Notes under the pieces: generated by a model
What the model was told of the DNA's origin: nothing
What the model saw: the letters and a program-made list of their open reading frames with translations, nothing else
Database searches by the model: none
Assembly: GCF_022348185.1 (NCBI RefSeq)
Contig: NZ_JAKRFD010000003.1
Location: forward strand, 186,001-250,000
Length of the DNA stretch: 64,000 bases
Source of the DNA: Epibacterium sp. Ofav1-8
GTDB taxonomy: Bacteria; Pseudomonadota; Alphaproteobacteria; Rhodobacterales; Rhodobacteraceae
Direction of reading: 5' to 3'
Translations under genes and position numbers: made by a program
Part shown: piece after piece, positions 44,235 to 52,442 of the stretch
Layout of the letters: each line of letters opens with the position of its first letter
Position numbering within the stretch: position 1 is the stretch's first letter

Positions 44235-44570
44235 CTCAGGTAGTAGCCGACCGGTTTCAGCGGCGCCGGAGCCTCCTCGCCCAACTGTGTCAGCAGAGAG
44301 ATCTCGATGGTGCGGCACATGGCATCCAACGGCAGGCCGTTCACGGTTTCGCCAAAGGGGTTGGACAGTTCCTCGGTCACCTCGGCCAGGCCAAAGAAGA
44401 CATAGGCGACGATGGCCACGAACAGTGGCGTCATCCAGCCCGCGCCCTCCAGCAGGGCAAAGGGGAACAGCAGGCAGTAGAGATAGGTCGTGCGGAACAC
44501 CAGCAGCGTGTAGACAAACGGCAGGGGCGTCGCGGCGATACGTTCACAGCGCCGCAGGAAAAGGATCGAA
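44231..44570 (-). pseudogene. Bestrophin family protein, C-terminal fragment
   Basis: About 113 residues matching the C-terminal third of bestrophin-type (YneE/UPF0187) membrane proteins: CERIAATPLPFVYTLL, YLYCLLFPFALLEGAGWMTP, FVAIVAYVFFGLAEV, NPFGETVNGLPLDAM and CRTIEISLL. The frame continues upstream to 44674, but those residues lie opposite the transposase remnant and are not bestrophin-like. The matching N-terminus is found 1.06 kb away at 45634-45831 on the same strand. The middle (roughly 110 residues) is missing. Bestrophins are anion channels; this one should be inactive. Confidence 0.85.
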
Positions 44571-44573
44571 TAG

Positions 44574-44709
44574 CCTTTCGGTTGGGCCAACACAGTCGGT
44601 GGCATGGCACAGACCCTGTACCGCGAGATCGAGCGGGTGCGCGCCCGCTTCACGCTGACAATGGCCGTCTGCAATCTGGCGAGGCTGCCGAAACTGATTG
44701 CTGCCTGAT
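44574..44709 (+). mobile_element. Transposase C-terminal remnant (IS5-like)
   Basis: After a stop at 44571 the plus-strand frame reads PFGWANTVGGMAQTLYREIE, then RVRARFTLTMAVCNLARLP and KLIAA before a stop at 44709. This matches the end of IS5-group DDE transposases (F-G-W-x-K-T-V-G-G ... F-T-L-x-x-A-x-x-N-L-x-R-L-P-K-L). Only about 45 codons survive. It abuts the bestrophin C-terminal fragment and probably marks the agent that broke the gene. The 130 bases to its right (44710-44839) hold no gene and may include the former IS end. Confidence 0.75.
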
Positions 44710-44839
44710 CAGCGAAGCCGCCGCCAGGGTTGCCTCAGCACGATCCGGACCCACCTAGCACCCGTATAGAGGGAAACCGTTCCGTGCAGCAGCTTCATCA
44801 GCAGCCTGCTAGACCATCTTCAATGCCCATGCCTTCCCC

Positions 44840-45487
44840 TCACTCCTGTAGCGTTGCTGGGAACAAGGAACGGTCTACGCTCTGCCACCAAGCGTCCTGG
44901 TTTTGACCCTCCGCTCCTATAAGCGTACTGCACAAAAACGGTAGTTCACGCCTTATAGCGACTGCAGGGGCGGGACCAAATGCTTCCGGCACTCGTTCGG
45001 TTTCTTCGACAAGCGAGCAAAATACCGGACTATCTGCAAAAAACGCGTCTGGCATAGTTTCGAGAGTTTCACGCATGCACACGCCACGCCCTGAAGCAGC
45101 AGTTTCGCAGGCCAAAGCCAGTTGCAGCAACATCTCGGCATCGTTGGCGTACCGTGCCTCAAAGCTTTGCATCTCGCGAGATCTACGAACCCAAGAAAAC
45201 ACAAATGCAGTCCTCATGGAGCCAACTTCAGGTTCGCTGGCTTCGGAAATCAAGTTCAGAGCCCGCCAGCGACCGCTTGCACAGTTGCTCACGTCAGGTG
45301 CAACAGTGCTAAAGCGCACATCCTTCATAAATTCATTGAATACGATCACATCGATATAACTCTCCAGATGTATTTGTGAGCTATCACACAGGTAGGCCTC
45401 ACCATCAAATCCAGATTGCTTGTCACCTGCTTGTGCAGACGAAACCAGCATCAACACTCCAACAGAAAATGCTATCAATTCAACCAT
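44840..45487 (-). CDS. Secreted hypothetical protein within the bestrophin insert
   Basis: A 215-residue protein with a signal peptide (VELIAFSVGVLMLVSSAQAG) and seven Cys in the mature part, probably forming disulfides in the periplasm. AGGGGAT lies seven bases before the ATG, so it looks expressible. Base composition is clearly lower in GC than the flanks. No family is recognised. It overlaps the end of the preceding chimeric frame by 13 bases, as in coupled genes. In its original home it may have followed a tail-tip or T6SS-type gene as a periplasmic immunity or accessory protein; this is inference from the neighbouring fragment only. Confidence 0.7.
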   Translation of the reverse strand: MVELIAFSVGVLMLVSSAQAGDKQSGFDGEAYLCDSSQIHLESYIDVIVFNEFMKDVRFSTVAPDVSNCASGRWRALNLISEASEPEVGSMRTAFVFSWVRRSREMQSFEARYANDAEMLLQLALACETAASGRGVCMRETLETMPDAFFADSPVFCSLVEETERVPEAFGPAPAVAIRRELPFLCSTLIGAEGQNQDAWWQSVDRSLFPATLQE

Positions 45488-45831
45488 ATCGTATCCCCTT
45501 TTAGAGTGATTTTGGCGCCGTTTATATCAATGTCACCGTTTGGTCGCAGGATGATTTCTGCATCACCGGCCCGCGAGATCATAGCGCCGTCAGACGCCAG
45601 CCGCAGGGGGCGGCGCTGATGGCCGTCCGGCTGGAACAGCGACAGCGCCACGCCAAAGACCGCAAAGGGTGCGGCATTGGTGTGGGGCAGGGCCAAGAGG
45701 CTGCCGTCGAGCCATACCAGCAGCGCGGCCATGGCCGTCAGCGCCGCGATGCGGGGCAGGATACGCGGCAGCACCGACCCGTGTGTGGCCACCAGCAGTT
45801 CCAGAAAGCCGGGTTTGTGACGAACGATCAT
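45475..45831 (-). pseudogene. Chimeric frame: bestrophin N-terminus fused to foreign tail
   Basis: Residues 1-66 match the bestrophin N-terminus (MIVRHKPGFLELLVATHGSV, then VLPRILPRIAAL and PFAVFGVALSLF) and have a good ribosome site (AAGGAG). After residue 66 the sequence changes to a foreign, strand-rich tail: GDAEIILRPNGDIDINGAKI and TLKGDTIWLN. That tail resembles the end of VgrG/gp5-like or DUF6484-like proteins, where residues repeat with a beta-helix rhythm. The frame is intact, so a 118-residue fusion could be made. The rest of bestrophin is at 44231-44570. Confidence 0.75.
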
Positions 45832-45928
45832 GGCAGGTCTCCTTGGGATGTCGCCAGCAAAGCAGATCCCGCACCGATGGACGCGTCGTCGCGCGCCGGA
45901 TCAGGTCCGGACTGCGACCCGGCGTGGC

Positions 45929-46396
45929 TCAGACCGTGCGGCGCATCGTCAGGGAGGTGGGGCGATCAAACCCGGCATGCGCAGTGGTCGCCACCTGCCT
46001 GAACCCCAGTCGGGCAAAGGCCGCGTGGTTCTCAACCAGTTCGACCCGCGTCTGCAAGTCCACCGCACTGAGGCCCAAGGCCCGCGCGCGCCTGACCGCA
46101 TGCTCAATGAGATGACGTGCCAGCCCCTGTCCGCGCAGATCCTCGGACACCGCGAGCTTGCCGAGATACAGCACATCGGCGCGCGGTGTCAGCACCACCG
46201 AGGCAACCACGGGCGCGCCGATTGCCCAGACCTCGCCAGCCGCGGCTTGTGCGGCAAGCGCGTCCAACGTGAGATGGTGCATCGAGGAGGGCGGATCAAT
46301 CCGCCCGTCCATATAGGCAAAGCTGCGCCGGATCAGGTCCAGAACCTCCTGCACGTGCGGGCTGTCCGGGGGGATCTGAACCGGCGTGACAGTCAT
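45929..46396 (-). CDS. GNAT family N-acetyltransferase
   Basis: A 155-residue acetyltransferase. The acetyl-CoA-binding motif is LAVSEDLRGQGLARHLIEHA, preceded by the central strand ADVLYLGKL and followed by VDLQTRVELVENHAAFARLG. The start at 46396 lies eight bases after the purD stop at 46404, so it is probably translated from the purD message; its own ribosome site is weak. The acceptor is unknown. Confidence 0.87.
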   Translation of the reverse strand: MTVTPVQIPPDSPHVQEVLDLIRRSFAYMDGRIDPPSSMHHLTLDALAAQAAAGEVWAIGAPVVASVVLTPRADVLYLGKLAVSEDLRGQGLARHLIEHAVRRARALGLSAVDLQTRVELVENHAAFARLGFRQVATTAHAGFDRPTSLTMRRTV

Positions 46397-46403
46397 GGCC
46401 GGA

Positions 46404-47666
46404 TCAGAGCGCGCGCCAGCCGATGTCGCGGCGCACAAAGCCCTCGGGCCAGTCGATCTGATCCACCATCGCATAGGCGCGGTCGCGGGCCTCCGTGAGG
46501 CTGTCGCCGCGTGCCGTCACATTGAGCACCCGACCACCATTGGCGAGGATCTTGTCGCCCTCGGCCTTGGTGCCTGCGTGAAACACCATGTTCATGCTGT
46601 CCTCGGGCAGAGCGGCGAGGCCTTTGATCTCGCTGCCCTTCTGGTAGTCGCCGGGATAGCCATTTGCGGCCATCACCACGGTGATCGCGTGGTCCTCCGC
46701 CCAGTTGACGCGAGCGTCTGCAAGGCGGCCCTCGGCGGCGGCCTGCATCAGGTCCAGCGCCTGCGCGCCAAGGCGCATCATCAGCACCTGACATTCGGGA
46801 TCACCAAAGCGGACGTTATATTCCACCAGACGCGGCTGACCGCCCTTAATCATCAGACCGGCATAAAGCACGCCCTGATAGGGCATGCCACGCTCGGCCA
46901 TCACCCGCATGGTGGGTTTGACGATCTCTTCCATGGCTTTGGCCTCAACCTCGGCGCTCAGGATTGGGGCGGGTGAATAGGCCCCCATGCCGCCGGTATT
47001 GAGGCCAGTGTCGCCTTCGCCGACGCGCTTGTGGTCCTGTGCGGTGCCGATGGACAGGATTTCCTCGCCATCACAGAGCACAAAGAGCGACGCCTCTTCG
47101 CCTTCCATGAATTCCTCGATGACGACCTCTGCGCCCGCCCCGCCAAAGGCGCCGCCAAACATGTCGTCGATCGCATCGAGCGCGGTCTGCTCGTCCATCG
47201 CCACGATCACGCCCTTGCCAGCGGCCAGACCATCGGCCTTGACCACAATCGGCGCGCCATTTGCACGGACATGTGCCTTGGCGGCCTCGGCATCGGTGAA
47301 ATGGCCATACCCCGCAGTGGGTGCATTGGCCGCGTCGCAAATCTCTTTGGTAAAGCTTTTGGAGGCCTCCAGCCGGGCGGCGGCCTCAGAGGGGCCAAAG
47401 ACCAGAATACCCGCATCGCGCAGGCGGTCCGCCACACCAGCGGCCAGCGGGGCCTCGGGGCCGACGATCACAAAATCAATGGCGTTTTCCTCGGCAAAGG
47501 TCACAACCGCGCCGCCGTCATCGGCATTGAGGCTGGCGCAGTCCGCGATCTTGGCGATGCCCGCATTGCCCGGCGCCACGATAAGCCGGTCGCATTTCGG
47601 GTTCTGCATCACCGCCCAGGCAAGTGCATGTTCCCGCCCGCCGCTGCCGAGGATGAGGATATTCAT
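46404..47666 (-). CDS. purD: Phosphoribosylamine--glycine ligase
   Basis: The 420-residue ATP-grasp enzyme of the second step of purine synthesis. It opens with MNILILGSGGREHALAWA, the classic GAR synthetase start, and holds VVKADGLAAGKGVIVA (ATP-grasp loop), NTGGMGAYSPAP and EYNVRFGDPECQVLM (metal-binding Glu/Asn region). GGAGAATGG precedes the ATG at 47666; an open frame of more than 350 codons upstream is antisense of xseA. It is divergent from xseA by 153 bases. Confidence 0.97.
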   Translation of the reverse strand: MNILILGSGGREHALAWAVMQNPKCDRLIVAPGNAGIAKIADCASLNADDGGAVVTFAEENAIDFVIVGPEAPLAAGVADRLRDAGILVFGPSEAAARLEASKSFTKEICDAANAPTAGYGHFTDAEAAKAHVRANGAPIVVKADGLAAGKGVIVAMDEQTALDAIDDMFGGAFGGAGAEVVIEEFMEGEEASLFVLCDGEEILSIGTAQDHKRVGEGDTGLNTGGMGAYSPAPILSAEVEAKAMEEIVKPTMRVMAERGMPYQGVLYAGLMIKGGQPRLVEYNVRFGDPECQVLMMRLGAQALDLMQAAAEGRLADARVNWAEDHAITVVMAANGYPGDYQKGSEIKGLAALPEDSMNMVFHAGTKAEGDKILANGGRVLNVTARGDSLTEARDRAYAMVDQIDWPEGFVRRDIGWRAL

Positions 47667-47819
47667 GAGCCATTCTCCGATCTGCTTGGCCTTGGTTGAT
47701 GCGCGTTCTATGCTGTGTGCGACGTATAAACAAGAACGCCCTTGCCGGGGTTTCCCTCCGGTGGCAGGTGTCAGAGCAGCCAGATCCAATCGCAGATCAA
47801 ACCGGAGCCCGAAATTCCC

Positions 47820-49328
47820 ATGTCCGACCTCCTTGATGATCCCTCTCCGGGCCAGAACGCACCAGAGTTTTCTGTCTCCGAGATCTCCGGCGAGATCAAA
47901 CGCACACTGGAAGGCAGCTTTGGCCGCATCCGGGTGCGCGGCGAGGTCGGGCGGGTGTTCAAGGCACGCTCCGGGCATCTTTACTACGACATCAAGGATG
48001 ACCGCTCGGTGCTGGCCTGCACCACGTGGAAAGGTCAGATTTCGGGCCTTTCCGTGGTGCCCGAAGAGGGGCTGGAGGTGGTTGTCACCGGGCGGCTCAC
48101 GGCCTTTGGCGGGCAATCCAAGTACAATATGAACGTCGACGAGGTTGCGGTTGCGGGGCAGGGCGCGTTGATGGCGCTCTTGGAAAAACGCAAGGCGCAG
48201 CTGGCCTCCGAGGGGCTGTTTGCACCGGAGCGCAAGAAACCGCTGCCGTATCTGCCGCAGATCATCGGGGTGGTGACCTCGCCTTCGGGGGCGGTGATCC
48301 GCGACATTCTGCATCGGCTGCGGGACCGGTTTCCGCGCAAGGTTCTGGTCTGGCCCGTGGCGGTTCAGGGCAGCAATTGCGCGCCCGAGGTGGCCCGCGC
48401 CATCGACGGCTTCAACAGCCTCAGCCCCGGCGGGGCCTTGCCCCGGCCCGATCTGATTATCGTGGCCCGTGGGGGTGGCTCGATCGAGGATCTGTGGGGC
48501 TTTAACGAGGAAATCGTCGCCCGTGCGGTTGCCGCCAGTCAGATCCCGCTGATCTCTGCCGTCGGGCACGAGACGGACACGACGCTGATTGACTATGTCT
48601 CTGACCTGCGGGCGCCCACGCCAACGGCGGCGGCGGAACATGCGGTTCCGGTGCGGCTTGAACTCTTGGGATGGGTCGAAAACCAGAGCGCGCGCATGGC
48701 CAATGCCACCAGCCGCGCGGTGCAGCTGCGCCGCCAACGGCTGGGCGACGTGGCCCGCGCATTGCCGCGCCCGGATACGCTGCTGGAAACCCCGCGCCAG
48801 CGGCTGGACCGGGTGTCAGACCGTCTTCCCAATGCGCTGATTTCGGGCGTGCAGCGGCGCAAACTTACGCTCAGCGAGCGCGCAGCCTCTCTACGGCCTG
48901 CCACCCTGCGCAGCCTTGTTGAGGCACGCAAGGACCGTCTAAAGAACCTGTCGTCACGCCTCACGCTTCGCCCGATCCAGCAGGACACGGCGCGCAAACG
49001 CGACGCGCTCGACCGGATCAGCAAGCGCCTCAATGCCGCGCAAACCAGCCGGATTGAGCGCCACTCGGATCGCCTGTCGGCCACCGCGCGCCAGCTTGAA
49101 ATCCTCAGCTACAAGGCCACCCTCAGCCGTGGCTATGCGGTGGTGCGCGATGGGGATGCGCTGGTCACCAATACGGCTGACGCGCGCACAGCGGCTGCGC
49201 TCTCCATCGAATTTGCGGATGGCACGGTGGAGATCGGCGCCAACGCAGCAACACCAAAGAAAACCGCGCCCAAACCAGCCGCGCCCAAGCCGCCCAAAAC
49301 ACCGGGCGAGCAGGGCTCGCTGTTCTGA
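47820..49328 (+). CDS. xseA: Exodeoxyribonuclease VII large subunit
   Basis: A 502-residue nuclease subunit. The N-terminal OB-fold (EFSVSEISGEIKRTLEGSFG, HLYYDIKDDRSVLACTTW) is followed by the catalytic domain (IGVVTSPSGAVIRDI, IIVARGGGSIEDLWGFNEE, ISAVGHETDTTLIDYVSD), a long coiled-coil arm with repeated Arg/Leu heptads (for example LDRVSDRLPNALISGVQRRK) and a short C-terminal segment (LSRGYAVVRDG). The tail is Pro/Lys-rich. With XseB it trims single-stranded DNA from both ends; xseB is not in the window. An ATATTT-type repeat follows. Confidence 0.95.
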   Translation: MSDLLDDPSPGQNAPEFSVSEISGEIKRTLEGSFGRIRVRGEVGRVFKARSGHLYYDIKDDRSVLACTTWKGQISGLSVVPEEGLEVVVTGRLTAFGGQSKYNMNVDEVAVAGQGALMALLEKRKAQLASEGLFAPERKKPLPYLPQIIGVVTSPSGAVIRDILHRLRDRFPRKVLVWPVAVQGSNCAPEVARAIDGFNSLSPGGALPRPDLIIVARGGGSIEDLWGFNEEIVARAVAASQIPLISAVGHETDTTLIDYVSDLRAPTPTAAAEHAVPVRLELLGWVENQSARMANATSRAVQLRRQRLGDVARALPRPDTLLETPRQRLDRVSDRLPNALISGVQRRKLTLSERAASLRPATLRSLVEARKDRLKNLSSRLTLRPIQQDTARKRDALDRISKRLNAAQTSRIERHSDRLSATARQLEILSYKATLSRGYAVVRDGDALVTNTADARTAAALSIEFADGTVEIGANAATPKKTAPKPAAPKPPKTPGEQGSLF

Positions 49329-49349
49329 CGCCCCAACTCTTCTAACTCA

Positions 49350-49380
49350 AAATATCCCGGAGCGCGAGGCAGAGCCTCGC
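49350..49380 (-). repeat. Hairpin plus ATATTT repeat, copy E
   Basis: On the minus strand GCGAGGC-TCT-GCCTCGC (49364-49380) is followed by GCTCCGGGATATTTTGAG. It lies just past the stop codons of two convergent genes, xseA and the secreted protein gene. The same pattern occurs at 58171-58220. Confidence 0.6.
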
Positions 49381-49393
49381 ATCCCTCAGGGCC

Positions 49394-49807
49394 TCAGACC
49401 CCGACCTCCGGGCCGAGGCAGACCATCTCGTCACGGGGGCGTTTTTGTTCGGTCAGCGTCAGCGCCGGACCCGAGCCGCGTTCAATGGTGACGCTCAGGC
49501 CGCTGTCGTCGATCTGATAGCTCCAGCACTGTGCATCGGGGCGATCTTCATAGACAAAGCAGATATCGCCCGCCTGCATATACCATTCGCCCTCGATGCA
49601 GCGCCCATCGAGAAAGGACCAGATCACGCGCTGCCCCGGCAGGTAGCGCTCCGCCCCATAGGGTTGACCTTGCCAGTCAAAATGAATGGTGCGGCCCTGT
49701 GTGTAGCTGTCAAAACGCTCGGTATCAGCCGCGCTCAGCGGAGCGCCAGAGCTGAGGGACATGCCCAATGCGAGGGCAACTGCGATCCGTGAGGGTGAAA
49801 CAAACAT
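49394..49807 (-). CDS. Secreted hypothetical protein, 137 residues
   Basis: A small exported protein: signal segment SRIAVALALGMSLSSGAPLS with an Ala-Asp cleavage region, then about 110 residues with several Cys and aromatic residues (WSFLDGRCIEGEWYMQAGDI, CFVYEDRPDAQCWSY). The pattern of short strands and paired Cys suggests a compact beta fold in the periplasm. GTGAGGAC lies just before the ATG at 49807. I do not recognise a named family. It is divergent from the lysoplasmalogenase gene by 127 bases. Confidence 0.8.
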   Translation of the reverse strand: MFVSPSRIAVALALGMSLSSGAPLSAADTERFDSYTQGRTIHFDWQGQPYGAERYLPGQRVIWSFLDGRCIEGEWYMQAGDICFVYEDRPDAQCWSYQIDDSGLSVTIERGSGPALTLTEQKRPRDEMVCLGPEVGV

Positions 49808-49934
49808 GTCCTCACCATGGCGCAGTTTCAGCGCCCGGCCAAGAGGGCACTGCGCGGCAAGGTGGCGCAAGGTCAGTTTTGACCTTCCACAACGCCCGGC
49901 GCAACCTGCCGTCAGATCGCAGGGGAGGCAACAT

Positions 49935-50570
49935 ATGACCGCAGACATGATTGGGCTGTTGGGGGCAGGGGTCTCTGCTCTGGGGTATCTCTGCCTGGTA
50001 CATGCCCGGGAAAGCTGGGTGCGGTCTGCCCTAAAAACCGGTGCGGTTTTGATCCTGGCGCTGATGGCTGCCCTCAAGATGCCGCTGCTGGCTGTGGCGC
50101 TGGGGCTCTGTGCATTGGGCGATCTGGCCCTGTCGCGCCCGGGAGAGCGCGCGTTTCGGGCAGGTGTTGCCAGTTTCGCCGCTGGGCATCTGGCCTATGT
50201 CTGGCTGTTTCTGTCGCTGCCGGGGTCAGACACTATGCGGCTGGCAACTGCGCCCATGCTCTGGGCCGTACTGTTGCTGTTCCTGATCGCAATAGGGATG
50301 GCGCGGATGCTGGCGCGTCATGCGGGCGAGATGCGTGTGGCGGTGCTTTTGTATGTGCCAGTGATCGTTGCGATGGCGCTGGCGGGGTTCACCTTGCCCC
50401 AGCCACTGATTTGGGGCGCGGCGGTGATGTTCATGCTGTCCGATATGGTTCTGGCGGTGGAGACCTTTGTGCTGCCACCCGCGCACCCCGCACGCCGCTT
50501 GACCGCACCAACGGTCTGGGTGCTCTACTGGGGGGCGCAGGCGCTGTTTTTCGCGGTGCTTCTCTTGTGA
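49935..50570 (+). CDS. YhhN/TMEM86-type membrane protein (lysoplasmalogenase family)
   Basis: A 211-residue protein with about seven or eight membrane helices and the family pattern: ALGLCALGDLALS with the conserved Gly-Asp, FAAGHLAYVWLF, GAAVMFMLSDMVLAVETF with the second conserved Ser-Asp, and WVLYWGAQALFF at the end. Relatives hydrolyse the vinyl-ether bond of lysoplasmalogens; the bacterial role is less clear. AGGGGAGG six bases before the ATG sets the start. The ftsY gene follows by 73 bases. Confidence 0.9.
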   Translation: MTADMIGLLGAGVSALGYLCLVHARESWVRSALKTGAVLILALMAALKMPLLAVALGLCALGDLALSRPGERAFRAGVASFAAGHLAYVWLFLSLPGSDTMRLATAPMLWAVLLLFLIAIGMARMLARHAGEMRVAVLLYVPVIVAMALAGFTLPQPLIWGAAVMFMLSDMVLAVETFVLPPAHPARRLTAPTVWVLYWGAQALFFAVLLL

Positions 50571-50643
50571 AACATCTCATTGCGCTTTGCATCCCGCGTC
50601 AAAGCGCATTAGGTGAAGGTCAAACGACCCTGCGGAGACCCAG

Positions 50644-51810
50644 ATGGCGCTTTTTTCAAAGCTCAAGGAACGGTTGCTGAAATCCTCATCCCGCCTCGGC
50701 AAGGAGGTGGATGCGATTGTTGAAGAGGGGGCCGTGACCCCGGACCCCGCAGCGGAGACCACCCCGGACCCCGCGCCTGTTGAAAAGACGCAGCCTTCGG
50801 CAGAGACGACACCAGCTCCGGCCGATGCAGGCCCCGCCGACACACCGGCGGCAGGGGCGTCCACCGCTGCACCTGCCCCCATCGTTCCGCCCGCCCCTGC
50901 ACCGCAGGCGGAGGCATCCAGACCGGGCCTATTGGGTCGGCTCATGGGGCGCGGCAAAGCGTCCGAGCCGCGTCGGGTGCTGGATGACGATATGCTGGAA
51001 AGCCTCGAGGAGATGCTGATTGCCTCCGATATGGGGGTCGATACCGCGTTGCGGGTGACCGCCAATATCGCCGAAGGCCGCATGGGCCGCCGGGTGTCGG
51101 GCCGCGAGATCCGAGAGCTTCTGGCGCAGGAAATCGCCCGCGTGATGGAGCCTGTGGCACGTCCGATGCCACTTTATCCGTCCAAGCCGCAGGTGGTACT
51201 GGTGGTCGGCGTCAATGGTTCTGGCAAGACCACCACCATCGGCAAGCTCGCCAGCCAGTTCCGCGCGGCAGGGAAAACCGTGGTGATTGCCGCAGGTGAT
51301 ACATTCCGCGCCGCCGCCGTGGAGCAACTGCAAGTCTGGGGAGACCGCGCCGGTGTACCGGTGCTGACCGCGCCCGAAGGATCAGATCCCGCGAGTCTTG
51401 CTTTTGATGCGATGACCAAGGCTGAGGCCGATGGTGCGGATCTCTTGATGATCGACACCGCCGGACGTCTGCAAAACCGCGCCGACCTGATGGAAGAGCT
51501 GGCAAAGATCGTGCGTGTCATTCGCAAAAAAGATCCCGAAGCCCCACACAACACGCTCCTGGTGCTGGATGCCACCACCGGGCAAAACGCGCTGTCACAG
51601 GTGGAAACCTTCCGCCAGCTTGCGGATGTTTCGGGGCTGGTGATGACCAAACTCGACGGCACCGCCAAGGGCGGCGTTCTGGTGGCGCTTGCGGATAAAT
51701 TCGGCCTGCCGATCCATGCCATTGGCGTGGGCGAGCAAATTGACGATCTTTCGCCCTTTGACCCCGAGGAGTTCGCCGCCGCGCTCACCGGGCTCGAAGA
51801 CGGGGTTTGA
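50644..51810 (+). CDS. ftsY: Signal recognition particle receptor FtsY
   Basis: A 388-residue GTPase that receives SRP-bound ribosomes at the membrane. The N-terminal A domain (about 20-100) is Ala/Pro/Glu-rich and poorly conserved. The N domain begins near LDDDMLESLEEMLIASDMG. The G domain has G1 VNGSGKTTTIGKLA, G2 DTFRAAAVEQL, G3 DTAGR, G4 TKLDGTAKGG, and GVGEQIDDLSPF. GGAGACC lies before the ATG. All motifs are intact. Confidence 0.97.
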   Translation: MALFSKLKERLLKSSSRLGKEVDAIVEEGAVTPDPAAETTPDPAPVEKTQPSAETTPAPADAGPADTPAAGASTAAPAPIVPPAPAPQAEASRPGLLGRLMGRGKASEPRRVLDDDMLESLEEMLIASDMGVDTALRVTANIAEGRMGRRVSGREIRELLAQEIARVMEPVARPMPLYPSKPQVVLVVGVNGSGKTTTIGKLASQFRAAGKTVVIAAGDTFRAAAVEQLQVWGDRAGVPVLTAPEGSDPASLAFDAMTKAEADGADLLMIDTAGRLQNRADLMEELAKIVRVIRKKDPEAPHNTLLVLDATTGQNALSQVETFRQLADVSGLVMTKLDGTAKGGVLVALADKFGLPIHAIGVGEQIDDLSPFDPEEFAAALTGLEDGV

Positions 51811-51846
51811 AGACGGGGCTTGAAAACGGGACCTGAGGATCGAAGC

Positions 51847-52338
51847 TCAATGCCGGGTCATCCATCTCTCCACATGGCGCAGCGCAAACAGCACCGTGAG
51901 GACAATTGCGGTAGCCATCGCCGCCAGCGGCATCTGACCCGCGCCGCAGCCCAAACCGATCGCGCCTGCAAGCCAGAGCGAGGCCCCGGTGGTGACATTG
52001 CGCACCCGGTCCCCGGCGGTGAAGATCAGGCCCGCTGCAAGAAAGGCCACCCCGGCAGTCACCGCCTCGATCATGCGCAGGGGATCGTTGCGCTGGGCGT
52101 CTGCGCCAAAATCCAGCGCGGCAATCTCGCGCCCCAGCACCACAAAGAGGCAGGCCGCGACGGCGACCAGAATATGGGTTCTGAGCCCTGCGGGTTTGTC
52201 GAGCATCTCCCGCTCCAACCCCACCAGCGCCGCCAATGCACTGGCCGCGAGCAGCCGGGCCAGCGCCACCGGCGCGGGCACCACGGAAAAGGTGCTGGTG
52301 AATTCACTGGTGATCTGCTGGATGGCGGTGTCGAACAT
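51847..52338 (-). CDS. MgtC/SapB family membrane protein
   Basis: A 163-residue protein with about four membrane helices. The family motifs are present: LAALVGLEREMLDKPAGLRTHILVA split as LVGLERE and GLRTHILV, and AGVAFLAAGLIF, VRNVTTGASLWLAGAIGLGC. MgtC proteins inhibit the F-type ATPase in some pathogens, but this short form lacks the C-terminal ACT-like domain and its role is open. It is convergent with ftsY by 36 bases. Confidence 0.9.
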   Translation of the reverse strand: MFDTAIQQITSEFTSTFSVVPAPVALARLLAASALAALVGLEREMLDKPAGLRTHILVAVAACLFVVLGREIAALDFGADAQRNDPLRMIEAVTAGVAFLAAGLIFTAGDRVRNVTTGASLWLAGAIGLGCGAGQMPLAAMATAIVLTVLFALRHVERWMTRH

Positions 52339-52442
52339 GATGCCCCGATTGTCTGTGATGAACAGTCAACGTGCGCAGTGCGGCAGGGTTCCCGATTTTC
52401 TTCATTCCATCATTTGAGACCTTGTATTGAAAAGGACCGTAT

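Noticed and set aside
47667-48737. An N-terminal extension of purD
   Set aside because: It lies opposite xseA; purD has a good ribosome site and a canonical start at 47666.
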